A stretch of DNA of 64,000 bases from Doris montereyensis (Eukaryota > Mollusca > Gastropoda > Nudibranchia > Dorididae): assembly GCA_037039925.1 (NCBI GenBank), contig JAXRKP010001275.1, positions 1 to 64,000 on the forward strand. The letters are read 5' to 3'. The notes beneath the pieces are model-generated. The model was not told the DNA's origin, did not search any database, and saw nothing but the letters and a program-made list of their open reading frames with translations. This document shows positions 1 to 14,085 of the stretch, piece after piece (the stretch's first letter is position 1; each line of letters begins with the position of its first letter). The translations under genes and the position numbers were made by a program.

Positions 1-1088
1 AAAGATGGGTGGGGTTAGAAAAATATTTATAACATAACTCTTCTAAATAAAATGTGAGGGATCAATGAATGTTTCTTATAAGACACTAATTGCTGATAAA
101 TAGGATAAACATTTTCAAATATTCCCAATCGCACAAAAAAGAAACACTACACAAACGTCACAAATGAGAGGCGTATCTGATTTTCACAGACACAAAGAGC
201 AGATGTTTAGCTTTGACTTTGAGTAGAATAAAAGCTGAACTGAAAGTTTGCTTTAAGCCGTAATCAGAAAGCGATGAAGTTGAACAATTTTTGGCGCATT
301 TCTGTAACGGTTCGGATCATTACCCAAGGGGCCTATTGTTATTGACGGTAGCAGACCCTCGTCAGACGGCCGTGCGCCGGTAATTAATTAACTACACCTG
401 ACTACAACACTACAACTAAGAGGTTGGGTTTTGTTTTAGAGTTTGACGCCGTGATGTACAAATTCACTCCCTCCTCTGGTTACCCAGGCGAGAATAAACA
501 AATACAAGTTAGCACGTTTTCGTGTTCTTTTCTCCAGTTTGACCATTGCTCTCCCCCCCCCCCCCCCAAACAAACAAAAAGAAACGTTATGGAGACAGAA
601 ACTTTGGTAAGGCTTGGAATTCCTCCCTTCTTTTGTAAAACAATCCAATCCTGTTGTTCATGTATTCAAGTTCAAGAAACACCTCAACACATTACATTTA
701 CACGTATATCTGTTTACAAACTTCTCATCATAAAGTAGCGACATGTCAAATAATCCAGTTTTCCATGACATTTTTGGCAATACGGTACATGTATGTCATT
801 GTCGTCATTGCATTTCGACTTGATTATGATTGATGTCCATGTATGTGTATGTGATGTATTAATGTATTTAATGCCTTGCTGCATTGTTGTATACAAACTA
901 CAAGTGACTGCCTGTGTCACCATGAATATGATGTGTCGAATCCTTTTTTATATTTATATTGCATTTCAGTCTCCTATTGCAAATGCATGGCTGAATAATG
1001 AATGCTATTTTAATTAAATTGACGTCATTACTCAGACCAGTAGGAAACATACAAAATGGCAAACAAGGTTTGTTTTATGGATATTCCA
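1..1088. other. Gene-poor flank, no recognised gene
   Basis: I see no convincing coding region here. The only landmark is a poly-C run of about 17 bases near 551-567 followed by CAAA-type repeats. The short open frames are chance ones without recognisable domains. Confidence 0.6.
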
Positions 1089-4000
1089 TGTCAATGTATT
1101 TATTATAATTGTAAAGTTTTCATTGTATGTAAATGTATTTATTATAATTGAAAAGCTTTCATTGTTTGTAAATGTATTTATTATAATTGTAAAGTTTTCA
1201 TTGTATGTAAATGTATTTGTTATAATTGAAAAGCTTTTCATTGTATGTTAAATTGAAAAGTATTTATTAAATGTATTTATTATAATTGTAAAGTTTTCAT
1301 TGTGTGTAAATGTATTTATTATAATTGAAAAGCTTTCATTGTATGTAAATGTATTTATTATAATTGAAAAGCTTTCATTGTATGTAAATGTATTTATTAT
1401 AATTGAAAAGCTTTCATTGTATGTAAATGTATTTATTATAATTGTAAAGTTTTCATTATACGTAAATGTATTTATTATAATTGTAAAGTTTTCATTGTAT
1501 GTAAATGTATTTATTATAATTGAAAAGTTTTCATTGCATGAACATTCAAAATGTATTTATTATAATTGTAAGGTTTTCATTGCATGTAAATGTATTTATT
1601 ATAATTGTAAAGTTTTCATTGTATGTAAATGTATTTATTATAATTGTAAAAGTTTTCATTGTATGTAAATGTATTTATTATAATTGTAAAGTTTTCATTG
1701 CATGTAAATGTATTGATTATAATTGTAAAGTTTTCATTGAATGTAAATGTATTTATTATAATTGTAAAGTTTTTATTGGATGTAAATGTATTTATTATAA
1801 TTGTAAAGTTTTCATTGTAAGTAAATGTATTTATTATAATTGTAAAGTTTTCATTGTATGTAAATGTATTTATTATAATTGTAAAGTTTTCATTGTATGT
1901 AAATGTATTTATAATATTGTAAAGTTTTCATTGCATGTAAATGTATTTATTATAATTGTAGTCTTCATTACATGTAAATGTATTTATTTTAATTGCAAAG
2001 TCTTCATTGCATGTAAATATATTTATTATAATTGTAAAGTTTTCATTGTATGTAAATGTATTTATTATATTGTAAAGTTTTCATTGCATGTAAATGTATC
2101 TATTATAATTGTGGTCTTCATTAAATGTAAATGTATTTTATTTTAATTTAAGTCTTCATTGAATGTAAATGTTTTATTATAATTGTAAAGTCTTCATTAA
2201 AGCATTGTTGTAAATGTATTTATTATAATTATTAAGTTTTCATTGTATGTAAATGTATCTATTATAATTGTAAAGTCTTCATTGTATGTAAATATATTTA
2301 TAATAATTGTAAAGTTTTCATTAAATGTAAATGTATTTATTAAAATTGTAAAGTCTTCATTGCATGTAAATGTATTTATTATAATTGTAAAGTTTTCATT
2401 GTATGTAAATGTATTTATTATAATTTTTTTAATTGTAAAGTCTTTATTGTATGTAAATGTATTTATTATAATTGTAAAGTCTTCATTGTATGTAAATGTA
2501 TTTATTATAATTGTAAAGTTTTCATTGTATGTAAATGTATTTATTATAATTGTAAAGTCTTCATTGTATGTATGTCAATGTATTTATGATAATTGTAAAG
2601 TTTTCATTGTATGTAAATGTATTTATTATAATTGTAAAGTTTCATTGTATGTAAAGGTTTTTTTATTATAATTGTAAAGTTTTCATTGTATGTAAATGTA
2701 TTTATTATAATTGTAAAGTTTTCATTGTATGTAAATGTATTTATTATAATTGTAAAGTCTTCATTGTATGTAAATGTATTTATTATAATTGTAAAGTCTT
2801 CATTGCATGTAAATGTATTTATTATAATTGTAAAGTTTTCATTGTATGTAAATGTATTTATTATAATTGTAAAGTCTTCATTGCATGTAAATGTATTTAT
2901 TATAATTGTAAAGTTTTCATTTCATATAAATGTATTTATTATAATTGTAAAGTCTTCATTGCGTAAATGTATTTATTATAATTGTAAAGTTTTCATTGTA
3001 TGTAAATGTATTTATTATAATTGTAAAGTCTTCATTGCATGTAAATGTATTTATTATAATTGTAAACTCTTCATTGCTGTAAATGCATTTATTATAATTG
3101 TAAAGTTTTCATTGCATGTAAATGTATTTATTGTAATTATTAAGTTTTCATTGCATGTAAATGTATTTATTATAATTATTAAGTTTTCATTGCATGTAAA
3201 TGTATTTATTATAATTATTAAATTTTCATTGCATGTAAATGTATTTATTATAATTATTAAGTTTTCATTGCTGTAAATGTATTTATTATAATTGTTAAGT
3301 TTTCATTGCATATAAATGTATTTATTATAATTATTAAGTTTTCATTGTATGTAAATGTATTTATTATAATTGTAGTCTTCATTGCATGTAAATGTATTTA
3401 TTATAATTGTAAAGTTTTCATTGCATGTAAATGTATTTATTATAATTGTAAAGTTTTCATTCTGTGTAAGTGTAAAATGTATTTATTATAATTGAAAAGC
3501 TTTCATTGTATGTAAATGTATTTATTATAATTGAAAAGCTTTCATTGTATGTAAATGTATTTATTATAATTGAAAAGCTTTTCATTGTATGTAAATGTAT
3601 TTATTATAATTGTAAAGTTTTCATTATACGTAAATGTATTTATTATAATTGTAAAGTTTTCATTGTATGTAAATGTATTTATTATAATTGAAAAGTTTTC
3701 ATTGCATGAACATTCAAAATGTATTTATTATAATTGTAAGGTTTTCATTGCATGTAAATGTATTTATTATAATTGTAAAGTTTTCATTGTATGTAAATGT
3801 ATTTATTATAATTGTAAAGTTTTCATTGCATGTAAATGTATTTATTATAATTGTAAAGTTTTCATTGCATGTAAATGTATTTATTATAATTGTAAAGTTT
3901 TCATTGAATGTAAATGTATTTATTATAATTGTAAAGTTTTATTGATGTAAATGTATTTATTATAAATTGTAAGTAAATGTATTTATTATAATTGTAAAGT

Positions 4001-7000
4001 TTCATTGTATGTAAATGTATTTATTATAATTGTAAAGTTTTATTGTATGTAAATGTATTTATAATATTGTTTTTCATTGCATGTAAATGTATTTATTATA
4101 ATTGTAGTCTTCATTACATGTAAATGTGTATTTATTTTAATTGCAAAGTCTTCATTGCATGTAAATATATTTATTATAATTGTAAAGTTTTATTGTATAA
4201 ATGTATTTATTATATTGTAAAGTTTTCATTGCATGTAAATGTATCTATTATAATTGTGGTCTTCATTAAATGTAAATGTATTTATTTTATTTAAATTATA
4301 ATTGTTTTATTATAATTAAAGTTTTCATTGCTTTGTATGTAAATGTATCTATTATAATTGAAAAGTCTCATTGTATGCAAATATATTTAAATGTAAAGTT
4401 TTCATTGTATTTATTTTAATTGTAAAGTTTTCATTGTAAAGTTTTCATTGTATGTAAATGTTTTATTATAATTGTAAAGTCTTTATTGTATGTAAATGTA
4501 TTATTATAATTGTAAAGTTTCATTTTATGTTGTAAATGTATTTATTATAATTGAAAAGTTTTTATGTAAATGTATTTATTATAATTGAAAAGCTTTTGTA
4601 TGTATGTAAATGTATTTATGATAATTGTAAAGTTTTCATTGTATGTAAATGTATTTATTATAATTGAAAGTCTTCATTGTATGTAAATGTTATTTATTAT
4701 AATTGTAAAGTTTTCATTGTATGTAAATGTATTTATTATAATTGTAAAGTCTTCATTGTACATGTAAATGTATTTATTATAATTGTAAAGTTTTCTTATT
4801 GCATATAAATGTATTTATTATAATTGTTTTAATGTAAATGTATTTATTATAATTGTAAAGTTTTCATTGTATGTAAATGTATTTATTATAATTGTAAAGT
4901 CTTCATTGCATGTAAATGTATTTATTGTAAAGTTTTCATTGCATGTAAATGTATTTATTAAATTGTAAAGTTTCATTTTAATTATAATGCATAATGTAAA
5001 GTTATTAAACGTATTTATTGTAATTATTAATATGTAAATGTATTTATTATAATTTAAAGTTTTCATTATGTATTTATTATAATTATTAAGTTTTCATTGC
5101 ATGTAAATGTATTTATTATAATTGTAAAGTTTTCATTGCTGTAAATGTATTTATTATAATTGTAAAGTTTTCATTGTATATAAATGTATTTATTATAATT
5201 ATAAAGTTTTCATTGTATGTAAATGTATTTATTATAATTGTAAAGTTTTCATTGTATGTAAATGTATTTATTATTGTAGTTTAAATTATTTATTATAATT
5301 GAAAAGCTTCATGTAAATATTTATTTTAATTGCAAAGTATTGCATGTAAATGTATTTATTATAATTGTAAAGCTTTTCATTGTATGTAAATGTATTTATT
5401 ATAATTGTAAAGTCTTCATTGTATGTAAATGTTTTTTATTATAATTGTAAAGTTTTCATTAAATGTAAATGTATTTATTTTAATTGTAAAGTCTTCATTG
5501 AATATGTAAATGTTTTATTATTATTGTAAAGTCTTCATTATGTTGTAAATGTATTTATTATAATTGTAAAATTGTATGTAAATGTATCTATTATAATTGA
5601 AAAGTCTTCATTGTATGCAAATGTATTTATAATAATTGTAAAGTTTTCATTGTATGTAAATGTATTTATTATAATTGTAAAGTCTTCATTACATGTAAAT
5701 GTATTTATTATACTGTAAAGTATTTATTATATCTTTTTTTAATTTTCATTGTATGTAAATGTATTTTTATTATAATTGTAAAGTCTTCATTGTATGTATG
5801 TAAATGTATTTATTATAATTGTAAAGTTTTCTATTGTATATAAATGTATTTATTATAATTGTAAAGTCTTGTATGTATGTAAATGTATTTTGATAATTTA
5901 AAGCATCGTAAATGTATTTATTATAATTGTAAAGTTTTCATTGTATGTAAATGTATTTATTATAATTGTAAAGTCTTCATTGTATGTAAATGTATTTATT
6001 ATAATTGTAAAGTTTTCATTGTATGTAAATGTATTTATTATAATTGTAAAGTCTTCATTGTATGTATGTAAATGTATTTATGATAATTGTAAAGTTTTCA
6101 TTGTATGTAAATGTATTTATTATAATTGTAAAGTTTTCAAAAGTTTTCTTATAATTTAAAGTTTTCATTGTAAATGTATTTATTATAATTGTAAAGTCTT
6201 CATTGTATGTATGTAAATGTATTTATTATTATTGTAAAGTTTTCATTGTATGTAAATGTATTTATTATAATTGTAAAGTTTTCATTGTATGTAAATGTTT
6301 TTTATTATAATTGTAAAGTTTTCATAAATGTATTTATTATAATTGTAAAGTCTTCATTGCATGTAAATGTATTTATTATAATTGTAAAGTTTTCATTGTA
6401 TGTAAATGTATTTATTATAATTGTAAAGTTTTCATTGTATGTAAATGTATTTATTATAATTGTAAAGTTTTATTTTATAAATGTATTTATTATAATTGTT
6501 TCATTGTATGTAAATGTATTTATTATAATTGTAAAGTTTTCATTGTATGTAAATGTATTTATTATAATTAAAGTCTTCATTGCATAAATGTATTTATTAT
6601 AATTGTAAAGTTTTTCATTGCTGTAAATGTATTTATTATAATTGTAAAGTCTTTTATTTGTAAATGTATTTATTGTAATTAAAGTTTTCATTGTTTAAAT
6701 GTATTTATTATAATTATAAATTCTGTGTAAATGTATTTATTATAATTATTAAATTTTCATTGCATGTAAATGTATTTATTATAATTATTAAGTTTTCATT
6801 GCTGTAAATGTATTTATTACAATTTTAAGTTTTCATTAATAAATGTATTTATTATAATTATTAAGTTTTCATTGTATAAATGTATTTATTATAATGTCTT
6901 CATTGCATGTAAATGTATTTATTATAATTGTAAAATTGCATGTAAATGTATTTATTATAATTGTAAAGTTTTCATTCTGTGTAAATGTATTTATTATAAT

Positions 7001-9130
7001 TAATCATTGTATGTAAATGTATTTATTATAATTGAAAGCTTTCATATGTAAAGTATTTATTATAATTTTTATTGTATGTAAATGTATTTATTATAATTGT
7101 AAAGTTTTCATTATGTAAATGTATTTATTATAATTGTAAAGTTTTCATTGTATGTAAATGTATTTATTATAATTGAAAAGTTTTCATTGCATGAACATTC
7201 AAAATGTATTTATTATAATTGTAAGGTTTTCATTGCATGTAAATGTATTTATTATAATTGTAAAGTTTTCATTGTATGTAAATGTATTTATTATAATTGT
7301 AAAGTTTTCATTGCATGTAAATGTATTTATTATAATTGTAAAGTTTTCATTTGCATGTAAATGTATTTATTATAATTGTAAAGTTTTCATTGAATGTAAA
7401 TGTATTTATTATAATTGTAAAGTTTTTATTGATGTAAATGTATTTATTATAATTGTAAAGTTTTTATTGTAAGTAAATGTATTTATTATAATTGTAAAGT
7501 CTTCATTGTATGTAAATGTATTTATTATAATTGTAAAGTTTTCATTGTATGTAAATGTATTTATAATATTGTAAAGTTTTCATTGCATGTAAATGTATTT
7601 ATTATAATTGTAGTCTTCATTACATGTAAATGTATTTATTTTAATTGCAAAGTCTTCATTGCATGTAAAATATTTATTATAATTGTAAAGTTTTCATTGT
7701 ATGTAAATGTATTTATTATATTGTAAAGTTTTCATTGCATGTAAATGTATCTATTATAATTGTGGTCTTCATTAAATGTAAATGTATTTATTTTAATTGT
7801 AAAGTCTTCATTGAATGTAAATGTTTTATTATAATTAAAAGTCTTCATTGCATGTTGTAAATGTATTTTATTATAATTATTAAGTTTTCATTGTATGTAA
7901 ATGTATCTATTATAATTGAAAAGTCTTCATTGTATGCAAATATATTTATAATAATTGTAAAGTTTTCATTGTATGTAAATGTATTTATTAAAATTGTAAA
8001 GTCTTCATTACATGTAAATGTATTTATTATAATTGTAAAAGTTTTCATTGTATGTAAATGTATTTATTATTTATTATAAAGTCTTTATTGTATGTAAAGT
8101 ATTTATTATAATTGTAAAGTCTTCATTTTATGTATGTATATGTATTTATTATAATTGTAAAGTTTTCATTGTATGTAAATGTATTTATTATAATTGTAAA
8201 GTCTTATTGTATGTATTTAATATGTATTTATTATAATTGTAAAGTTTTCATTTTGTATGTAAATGTATTTATTATAGTTTTCATTGTATGTAAAGTCTTA
8301 ATTGTAAAGTCTTCATTGTATATGTAAATGTATTTATGATAATTGTAAAGTTTTCATTGTATGTAAATGTATTTATTATAATTGTAAAGTCTTCATTGTA
8401 TGTAAAGGTTTTTCTCTTATAATTGTAAAGTTTTCATTGTATGTAAATGTATTTATTATAATTGTAAAGTCTTCATTGTATGTAAATGTATTTATTATTA
8501 TTGTAAAGTTTTCATGGCATATAAATGTATTTATTATAATTGTAAAGTCTTCATTGCATGTAAATGTATTTATTATAATTGTAAAGTTTTCATTGTATGT
8601 AAATGTATTTATTATAATTGTAAAGTCTTCATTGCATGTAAATGTATTTATTATAATTGTAAACTCTTCATTGCTGTAAATGCATTTATTATAATTGTAA
8701 AGTTTTCATTGCATGTAAATGTATTTATTGTAATTATTAAGTTTTCATTGCATGTAAATGTATTTATTATAATTATTAAGTTTTCATTGCATGTAAATGT
8801 ATTTATTATAATTATTAAGTTTTCATTGCATGTAAATGTATTTATTATAATTATTAAGTTTTCATTGCTGTAAATGTATTTATTATAATTGTTAAGTTTT
8901 CATTGCATATAAATGTATTTATTATAATTATTAAGTTTTCATTGTATGTAAATGTATTTATTATAATTGTAGTCTTCATTGCATGTAAATGTATTTATTA
9001 TAATATAATTGTAAAGTTTTCATTGCATGTAAATGTATTTATTATAATTGTAATTTGTAAAGTTTTCATTGCATGTAAATGTATTTATTATAATATAATT
9101 GTAAAGTTTTCATTGCATGTATATGTAAAT
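1089..9130. repeat. 8-kb satellite array of a 39-bp unit
   Basis: About 200 head-to-tail copies of an AT-rich unit that begins TGTATTTATTATAATTG and continues through GTAAAG, a TTTTC or TCTTC stretch, and TGTATG or TGCATG to GTAAA. The unit is 39 bp (3 x 13), so open frames persist on both strands: plus-strand frames read VNVFIIIVKFSLY over and over, and minus-strand frames read the complementary 13-residue repeat. These are periodicity artefacts, not genes. Variant units (GAAAAG, ATTAAG, CTGTAAATGC, GCATGAACATTC) recur in the same order in separate blocks, which indicates higher-order duplication. The middle part, about 3,950-7,100, has many more small indels than the outer parts. Confidence 0.95.
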
Positions 9131-9219
9131 GGATGGATTGTTATGCACATGTATATTATTGGTCAGTCCTTAACCCGCAGTGTCTGTCAGTGTCAATAGT
9201 CTAGTTAGAATGATATGAT

Positions 9220-9410
9220 ACATTGTCTTTTTTCTTACTTAATGTGAATCTTTCACTTTCCTGTCTCTCAATCTCATTCTCTCTCCACTTTCCTTTCTCA
9301 TTCTCTCCCTTTATTTTCTCTCCGTTTCTCCTTCTCTCTTTTTTTCTGTCTCTCTTATTCTGCGTGCATGTGATTCCATCTCTCTATTCTTTTCATTCTC
9401 AATAGTTTTT
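9220..9410. other. Pyrimidine-rich tract (CT/TTC)
   Basis: A strongly asymmetric C+T stretch with TCTC, TTTCTC and TTCTTT runs adjoins the satellite. It is low-complexity and no coding or RNA signal is visible. Confidence 0.6.
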
Positions 9411-9525
9411 TTCCTCAACCCCCACGGTCAGTGAAACGTTGTTTCATTAAAATGAAGATTGGTGCCTGTGTAACTTTTTGTATATTACGGAAAAGCAGCC
9501 GAATAGTCCTGAACTATTTAGCAGT

Positions 9526-9750
9526 GCAGCTGGATAGGATCTGCCAACACAGGACCTAGGAAATAATATCTATTGATACAAACAGCAGCCCGGTGACTAG
9601 TCAGCTTTTGCATCTGATTATTCTGATAATATACATTGAGTTGGTAATTTACCTCCAATGCAGAAATTTTGGGAGTTTTTTCTAAACCGAAAACACACAC
9701 ACGGAAATCGGGTTGTAATTTGTAATTTAAACCGGAAAAGTTGCATCCCT
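9526..9750. repeat. Interspersed repeat, copy A (partner near 43.7 kb)
   Basis: This shares about 150 bp of recognisable similarity with 43,668-43,805. Common words, in order, are GCCAACACAG, GGAAAT, AACAGCAGCC, GCTTTTGCATCT, TTCTGATA and TTTACCTCCA. The right side ends in TTGCATCCCTG, which resembles the CAGGGATGYAA termini at 35.8 and 36.05 kb, so it may be a non-autonomous hAT-like element. No protein is encoded. Confidence 0.55.
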
Positions 9751-12700
9751 GCATAATATAAAATAAATAAGGTCAATCCATAAATGGATGGGTTTAACGG
9801 GAACACTCCTTAATTGAAACTACTTCCTTGAAATGGTGCTCATCCAATTAAGTGGCTTCAACTATAATACAATACATGTACTGTATTAATAATGGACAGA
9901 GGTAGACCATATTCTAACCATCAAGTAAATATAGTGAACTGTAAGTACCGATAGATTGGTTTAATTGAAATTGACCCCATCCACCGCTAGGATCTCAGGG
10001 TGAATTGAGAGGAAACACCTTTTAGCAAGACAAAGACAAGTGAAAGAGGAAAAAGAAAAAAGTAGGACGTGCACTAGCAGCGCCCGCTAACTGTCGGCCT
10101 GGAAGCAGTAGACAAGTAGGGCCTACACGATTTTGAAATTCCAAGAACAATCAAAATCAACATCACTTCTCTCAAAGTTCAAAACAAATTGAATTCAAAT
10201 GCGAGGGGCTTCCTCCTTTTTTTCCAAAAATATTTATTGAAATTGTATGAACTTTAACATAATAAGTCAATAATGAATTATGGTGTAGTGGGAATTTTTT
10301 TCCCAACATATAAAAAGGTCAATTTTAGAGTGAAAAACTAATAATGCTGAGGAAGGAGCTGAATGAGCGACACTGCCAAATGCTTTGATAAACATGAGTA
10401 ATATGATTTTTTCCGTTCAAAAAAGAAACGCATATCATTTCATCGCACCTTAAAATGATTTGGATGACATTTCACTCATATTTCATGAGTGTTCTGTTAT
10501 TGTGATTGAGTTCTTTTTTTACTCTAAATCTGTTGCCGTCAATCCTTTTGTTGTAGCTTTAGTTTTTGACCTATGATACTATGTTCTTTTTTGTGACCAG
10601 AATAAAATTAAATACTGTTGCTCGGTCAGCCTACAGCCAGCAGAGCAAGACCAAATACATGTAGACATAATGATTTAGTTTTCCTACTGATTTGCCAAAA
10701 ATAGCAAGAGGAAAACATGTATTATCTCTTTAATTCAAATGAAATGAGTAATTCTTATGAAGCATGGGCAGGGTTTTTGCTGCATTGAAATTTACCCTGT
10801 CCACTCATATGAAAACCACCTTAGTCGCATGATTTCATTTAGCTTTAGCTTTGCTTTGTGGGGTTAACATCATTGCACATTTTTGTAGTGGTTGTTGGAA
10901 CATTTGTAATGTACACTGACGCTGTCACTGTCAAATATGCTATCTTTTGACTAGGAAAGGTAAGTCGCAACAGCAACAGGATACAGGCCCAAACAACTAC
11001 GCCAATTCCATGCCATTACAGTGCAACACGCATTTGTCGACTTTGCTGAGCCAACAGGTATAGTTTGCCAGATCTCTGATTCGGAGAACGAATGAATGCA
11101 TTAGGTGGAGTATTATGAATGCATTGGTAATGCAAAATGTAAAGAAATAGACATGAGATAAAAACTGCGTGTGGTGTGAGTCAGTAATACTAGTAATAGC
11201 ACTACTACAACACAGTAATACACACATAATGTGTAACCCGTCTCATAGCCATGCATCAGCATATTTAAAATCACAGGCTGGCAGGGTTTGTAGGATCTGA
11301 CAGTACTGACGGGGTTGCATCATACTACTCGAGCAGCAGATAGACAGTTGGGGAATCCGTGAAAAGAATGTGAAAAACATGACGGAAATAAGTTCCGACA
11401 ATGCTGTTTGTTCAGAAAATCCCTGAATTTGTCGAAGGTGTGTTCTGTAGAATTTAATTGCACGTTGTGCTGTATATTTTTTCCACTAAAAAAATGATAA
11501 GTCACATCAAAAATGAAAGGGAAGTAAAAGACATAAAAGATATGACAATGCATAATTATGTGATGTTCCATTTTAACATAAACAGCAGCCCTGTAAGTGT
11601 AAGCAAACATAAGGGGCACTTTGGCAAGGGATGTAAATTGATGGATCTCTTTCCCCATTCTTTCCTCACCACAAACTTCACAAGTGATTTGACATTTTGT
11701 TTCTCATCAGATGTGATATATACACATGGATATATTCAAACACATAGTATACTCACACACATACGCTACATCAGTTTTGAGTATGAGCATGAGAGGAGAG
11801 AATGTTTTCACAAATTTAAGGAAAAACAAGTTTCATCGTTTGTTTCAAGTCTAATTACTTAAAGGTTTTACAGGAATTTTGTTGCTCATGAGTAGCTGGC
11901 TAATTTGATCTATTATTACATCAGATCACTTTAGAGTTCCATGCTCCGTTAATTGGTTACTGGGACATAATACCAATGACATTTTTCTGCCTATCCCTTC
12001 CAACATACTCCCCATCAACCTTGCAAGCAGCAGTGTATTATTTTGCCTCTAGGGTTAATGAGTACACCACACAACCAAGCAGTACAAAAACAGATCCTTC
12101 CTACAAACATGCTTTTTGCTAAGTTGCCACAGTATACGATTCAAGTCTGCTATCACAGAAATCTAGAGTTGTTTAGTTTCTGTTACCTAAAAAACTGCGA
12201 TAACAATAACAAGTTATCTGGAAGTAAGTATGCTATCACAGAAATCTAGAGTTGTTTATTTCAAATTTTAATGTATCAAATGAATGTAGACCTACAAACA
12301 AAAACTATACAGGTATATGTGAGTGTGAGACATGACATGATGCTCATACAACCTGTTTACTGTCATGTCGTTCAAACTGAATCATACCTCATCCAGCATG
12401 TGTGGAGATTTCCCATGGTGAAAGTGAAACAGCCAGATGAAGAGGTGTGAACAAGCAACATCCAGAAAAAAAAGTCACAACTAAAGACTATTTAAACAAA
12501 TTTAAACGGCCCTGCATGAATACTCAAACAGATATGACTCATACTATGCAATCAATTGCAACAAACATGTGATGATGATGAACCTTGAGCTATCTTTAAA
12601 ACATGGATTTCAAAAACTTTCACATTTTACAAACTTTTTTCATTCAATATCGAAGTGCAAGTCATAACATACAATGTCATTTCATTCAAATCTCTTTCCT

Positions 12701-12830
12701 CTTTACGCCAACTGTTGTGCCAATGGTAGTGGATTTGTGAAGGTACATTACAACCAAAACGCCCACAGCCAGCATTACAAGGAGATAATCAACGGGGGGG
12801 GGCACTAGTCTTGACAGTACAATGCAGCAG
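9751..12830. other. Gene-poor stretch
   Basis: No exon, RNA gene or transposase was recognised. It contains a short direct repeat, GCTATCACAGAAATCTAGAG, at about 12,149 and 12,231. A CTCAGGGTGAATTGAGAGG word near 9,990 also occurs in similar form near 30,770 and may mark another dispersed repeat. Confidence 0.5.
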
Positions 12831-12837
12831 TAGCAGT

Positions 12838-12920
12838 GGTCGGGGTTTAGTCGTAGCACTAGTGTTGGTGGTGCTGGTAGTGGTAGTAGTAGCAGTAGCA
12901 GTAATAGTAGTAGTAAGGCG
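12838..12920. repeat. Imperfect GTA/GTG trinucleotide tract
   Basis: An interrupted run of GTA, GTG and GCA triplets. It is a degraded relative of the purer GTA tract at 13.2 kb. The open frame across it on the minus strand is low-complexity. Confidence 0.7.
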
Positions 12921-12954
12921 TAGCGAAACCAAAGTGCTATGACTTTGTGATCAT

Positions 12955-13160
12955 GACAGTGGTTCAAACCCTATGGCTGGCACAGGACACTTCACTCTGT
13001 CTTCCTCACTTGACTCAGGTGTGAATGAATACCTAGCAATAGATAGAGAATGATTTTAGCAGAGCTTTAGTATGAAGCGCCAAACCTGTTGTTGCACTGT
13101 ATGCTCCCAATGGAGATGAGGACTGGCTGAAATGGCTTACTTGGGAACAAACCATGTAGT
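12955..13160 (+). mobile_element. SINE fragment, family B (tRNA-derived)
   Basis: A box-B-like GGTTCAAACCC is followed by GGCTGGCACAGG and then CTTCCTCACTTGACTCAGGT. The same body occurs on the minus strand at 46.0-46.2 kb and, more diverged, on the plus strand at 53.9-54.1 kb. A pol III box B followed by a shared unrelated body is typical of tRNA-derived SINEs. The 5' part with box A is missing or unrecognisable here. Confidence 0.55.
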
Positions 13161-13213
13161 CGGTGAGCCTGCACTTGTCCTGGGACACGGCCTATAAATC
13201 TGTCTTTATGTTA

Positions 13214-13275
13214 TCGGCAGTAGTAGTAGCAGTAGTAGTGGTAGTAGTAGTAGTAGTAGTAGTAGTAGCAGTAGC

Positions 13276-13354
<79 letters not shown>
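13214..13354. repeat. (GTA)n microsatellite
   Basis: About 45 GTA/GCA triplets, nearly pure after 13,275. The poly-Val and poly-Thr open frames across it are artefacts of the triplet period. Confidence 0.95.
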
Positions 13355-13960
13355 AAGACAAACAGTGAAAATGATGGAGCATAGTTAGCTTCGTTGTTAG
13401 CTAATTTCTTTTCATGGCAGGGCAATGGGTGCAGACGAGTTCATTGGTTCAATCCCAAGTGGCCAAGACTTATTTTTTGTCTAATCCTTTTTGTCTCATC
13501 TTTATTCCTATGGGGCTTTAATATCATATGCAGTCATTACAGGTTGAATTAAGAGGGAAACAGCAAGATTGGATAGGTGAGAGTGAAAGGAAGAGGTAGA
13601 CATCGCAGTAGTGGTAGCCAACCACCAAAGAGTGGGGTTAAACATGTCAGTACATGTCATTATTGCCTGTGTGTGTATGCGTGTGTGTGTCGTCCTGACT
13701 TTTACAACGCCAAGCTAAATTCTACCCACTTGCATCACTTCAGGGAAGGAGTTGTATAACAAATTTTTTTTTACAAAGAGTATTAGAGAACATGCCAAAT
13801 CATTGGCCAATGGCGGTGTAAAGAATTTTATCAATTTGTTTTTGTATACTGCCTGGCAGTAAGTGAGAAAAAGTGAGGTTTTAAGTGCATTGTTGCAAAC
13901 TTTGAAGTTTTCCATTACAAGTCTTCTTCATGTTCATTCCATGTTTAGTCAACACCATTA

Positions 13961-14085
13961 TCTCAAAGCTAGACAAAATTTCAACATCTTCTTTACTGAT
14001 CATTGTCATCATGACAATCTAAAAGCTAAGACAAAATTTCAACCTCTTCATGTACTGATCAATATAATCATGATAATGATCTAAT
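13961..14085. repeat. Two-copy direct repeat, about 60 bp
   Basis: AAAGCTAGACAAAATTTCAA and AAAGCTAAGACAAAATTTCA each lead into a CTGATCA-containing stretch with ATCATGA. This is a local tandem duplication in non-coding sequence. Confidence 0.55.

Noticed and set aside
1300..9200. Many long ORFs (up to 208 codons) on both strands
   Set aside because: They are translations of the 39-bp satellite; its period is a multiple of three and lacks stops in some frames. No signal of a protein gene.
11320..11862. Overlapping ORFs of 112 and 134 codons
   Set aside because: Composition and content look random; no motif, and both strands are open by chance in AT-rich DNA.
13163..13425. Poly-Val and poly-Thr ORFs
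   Set aside because: (GTA)n triplet microsatellite.
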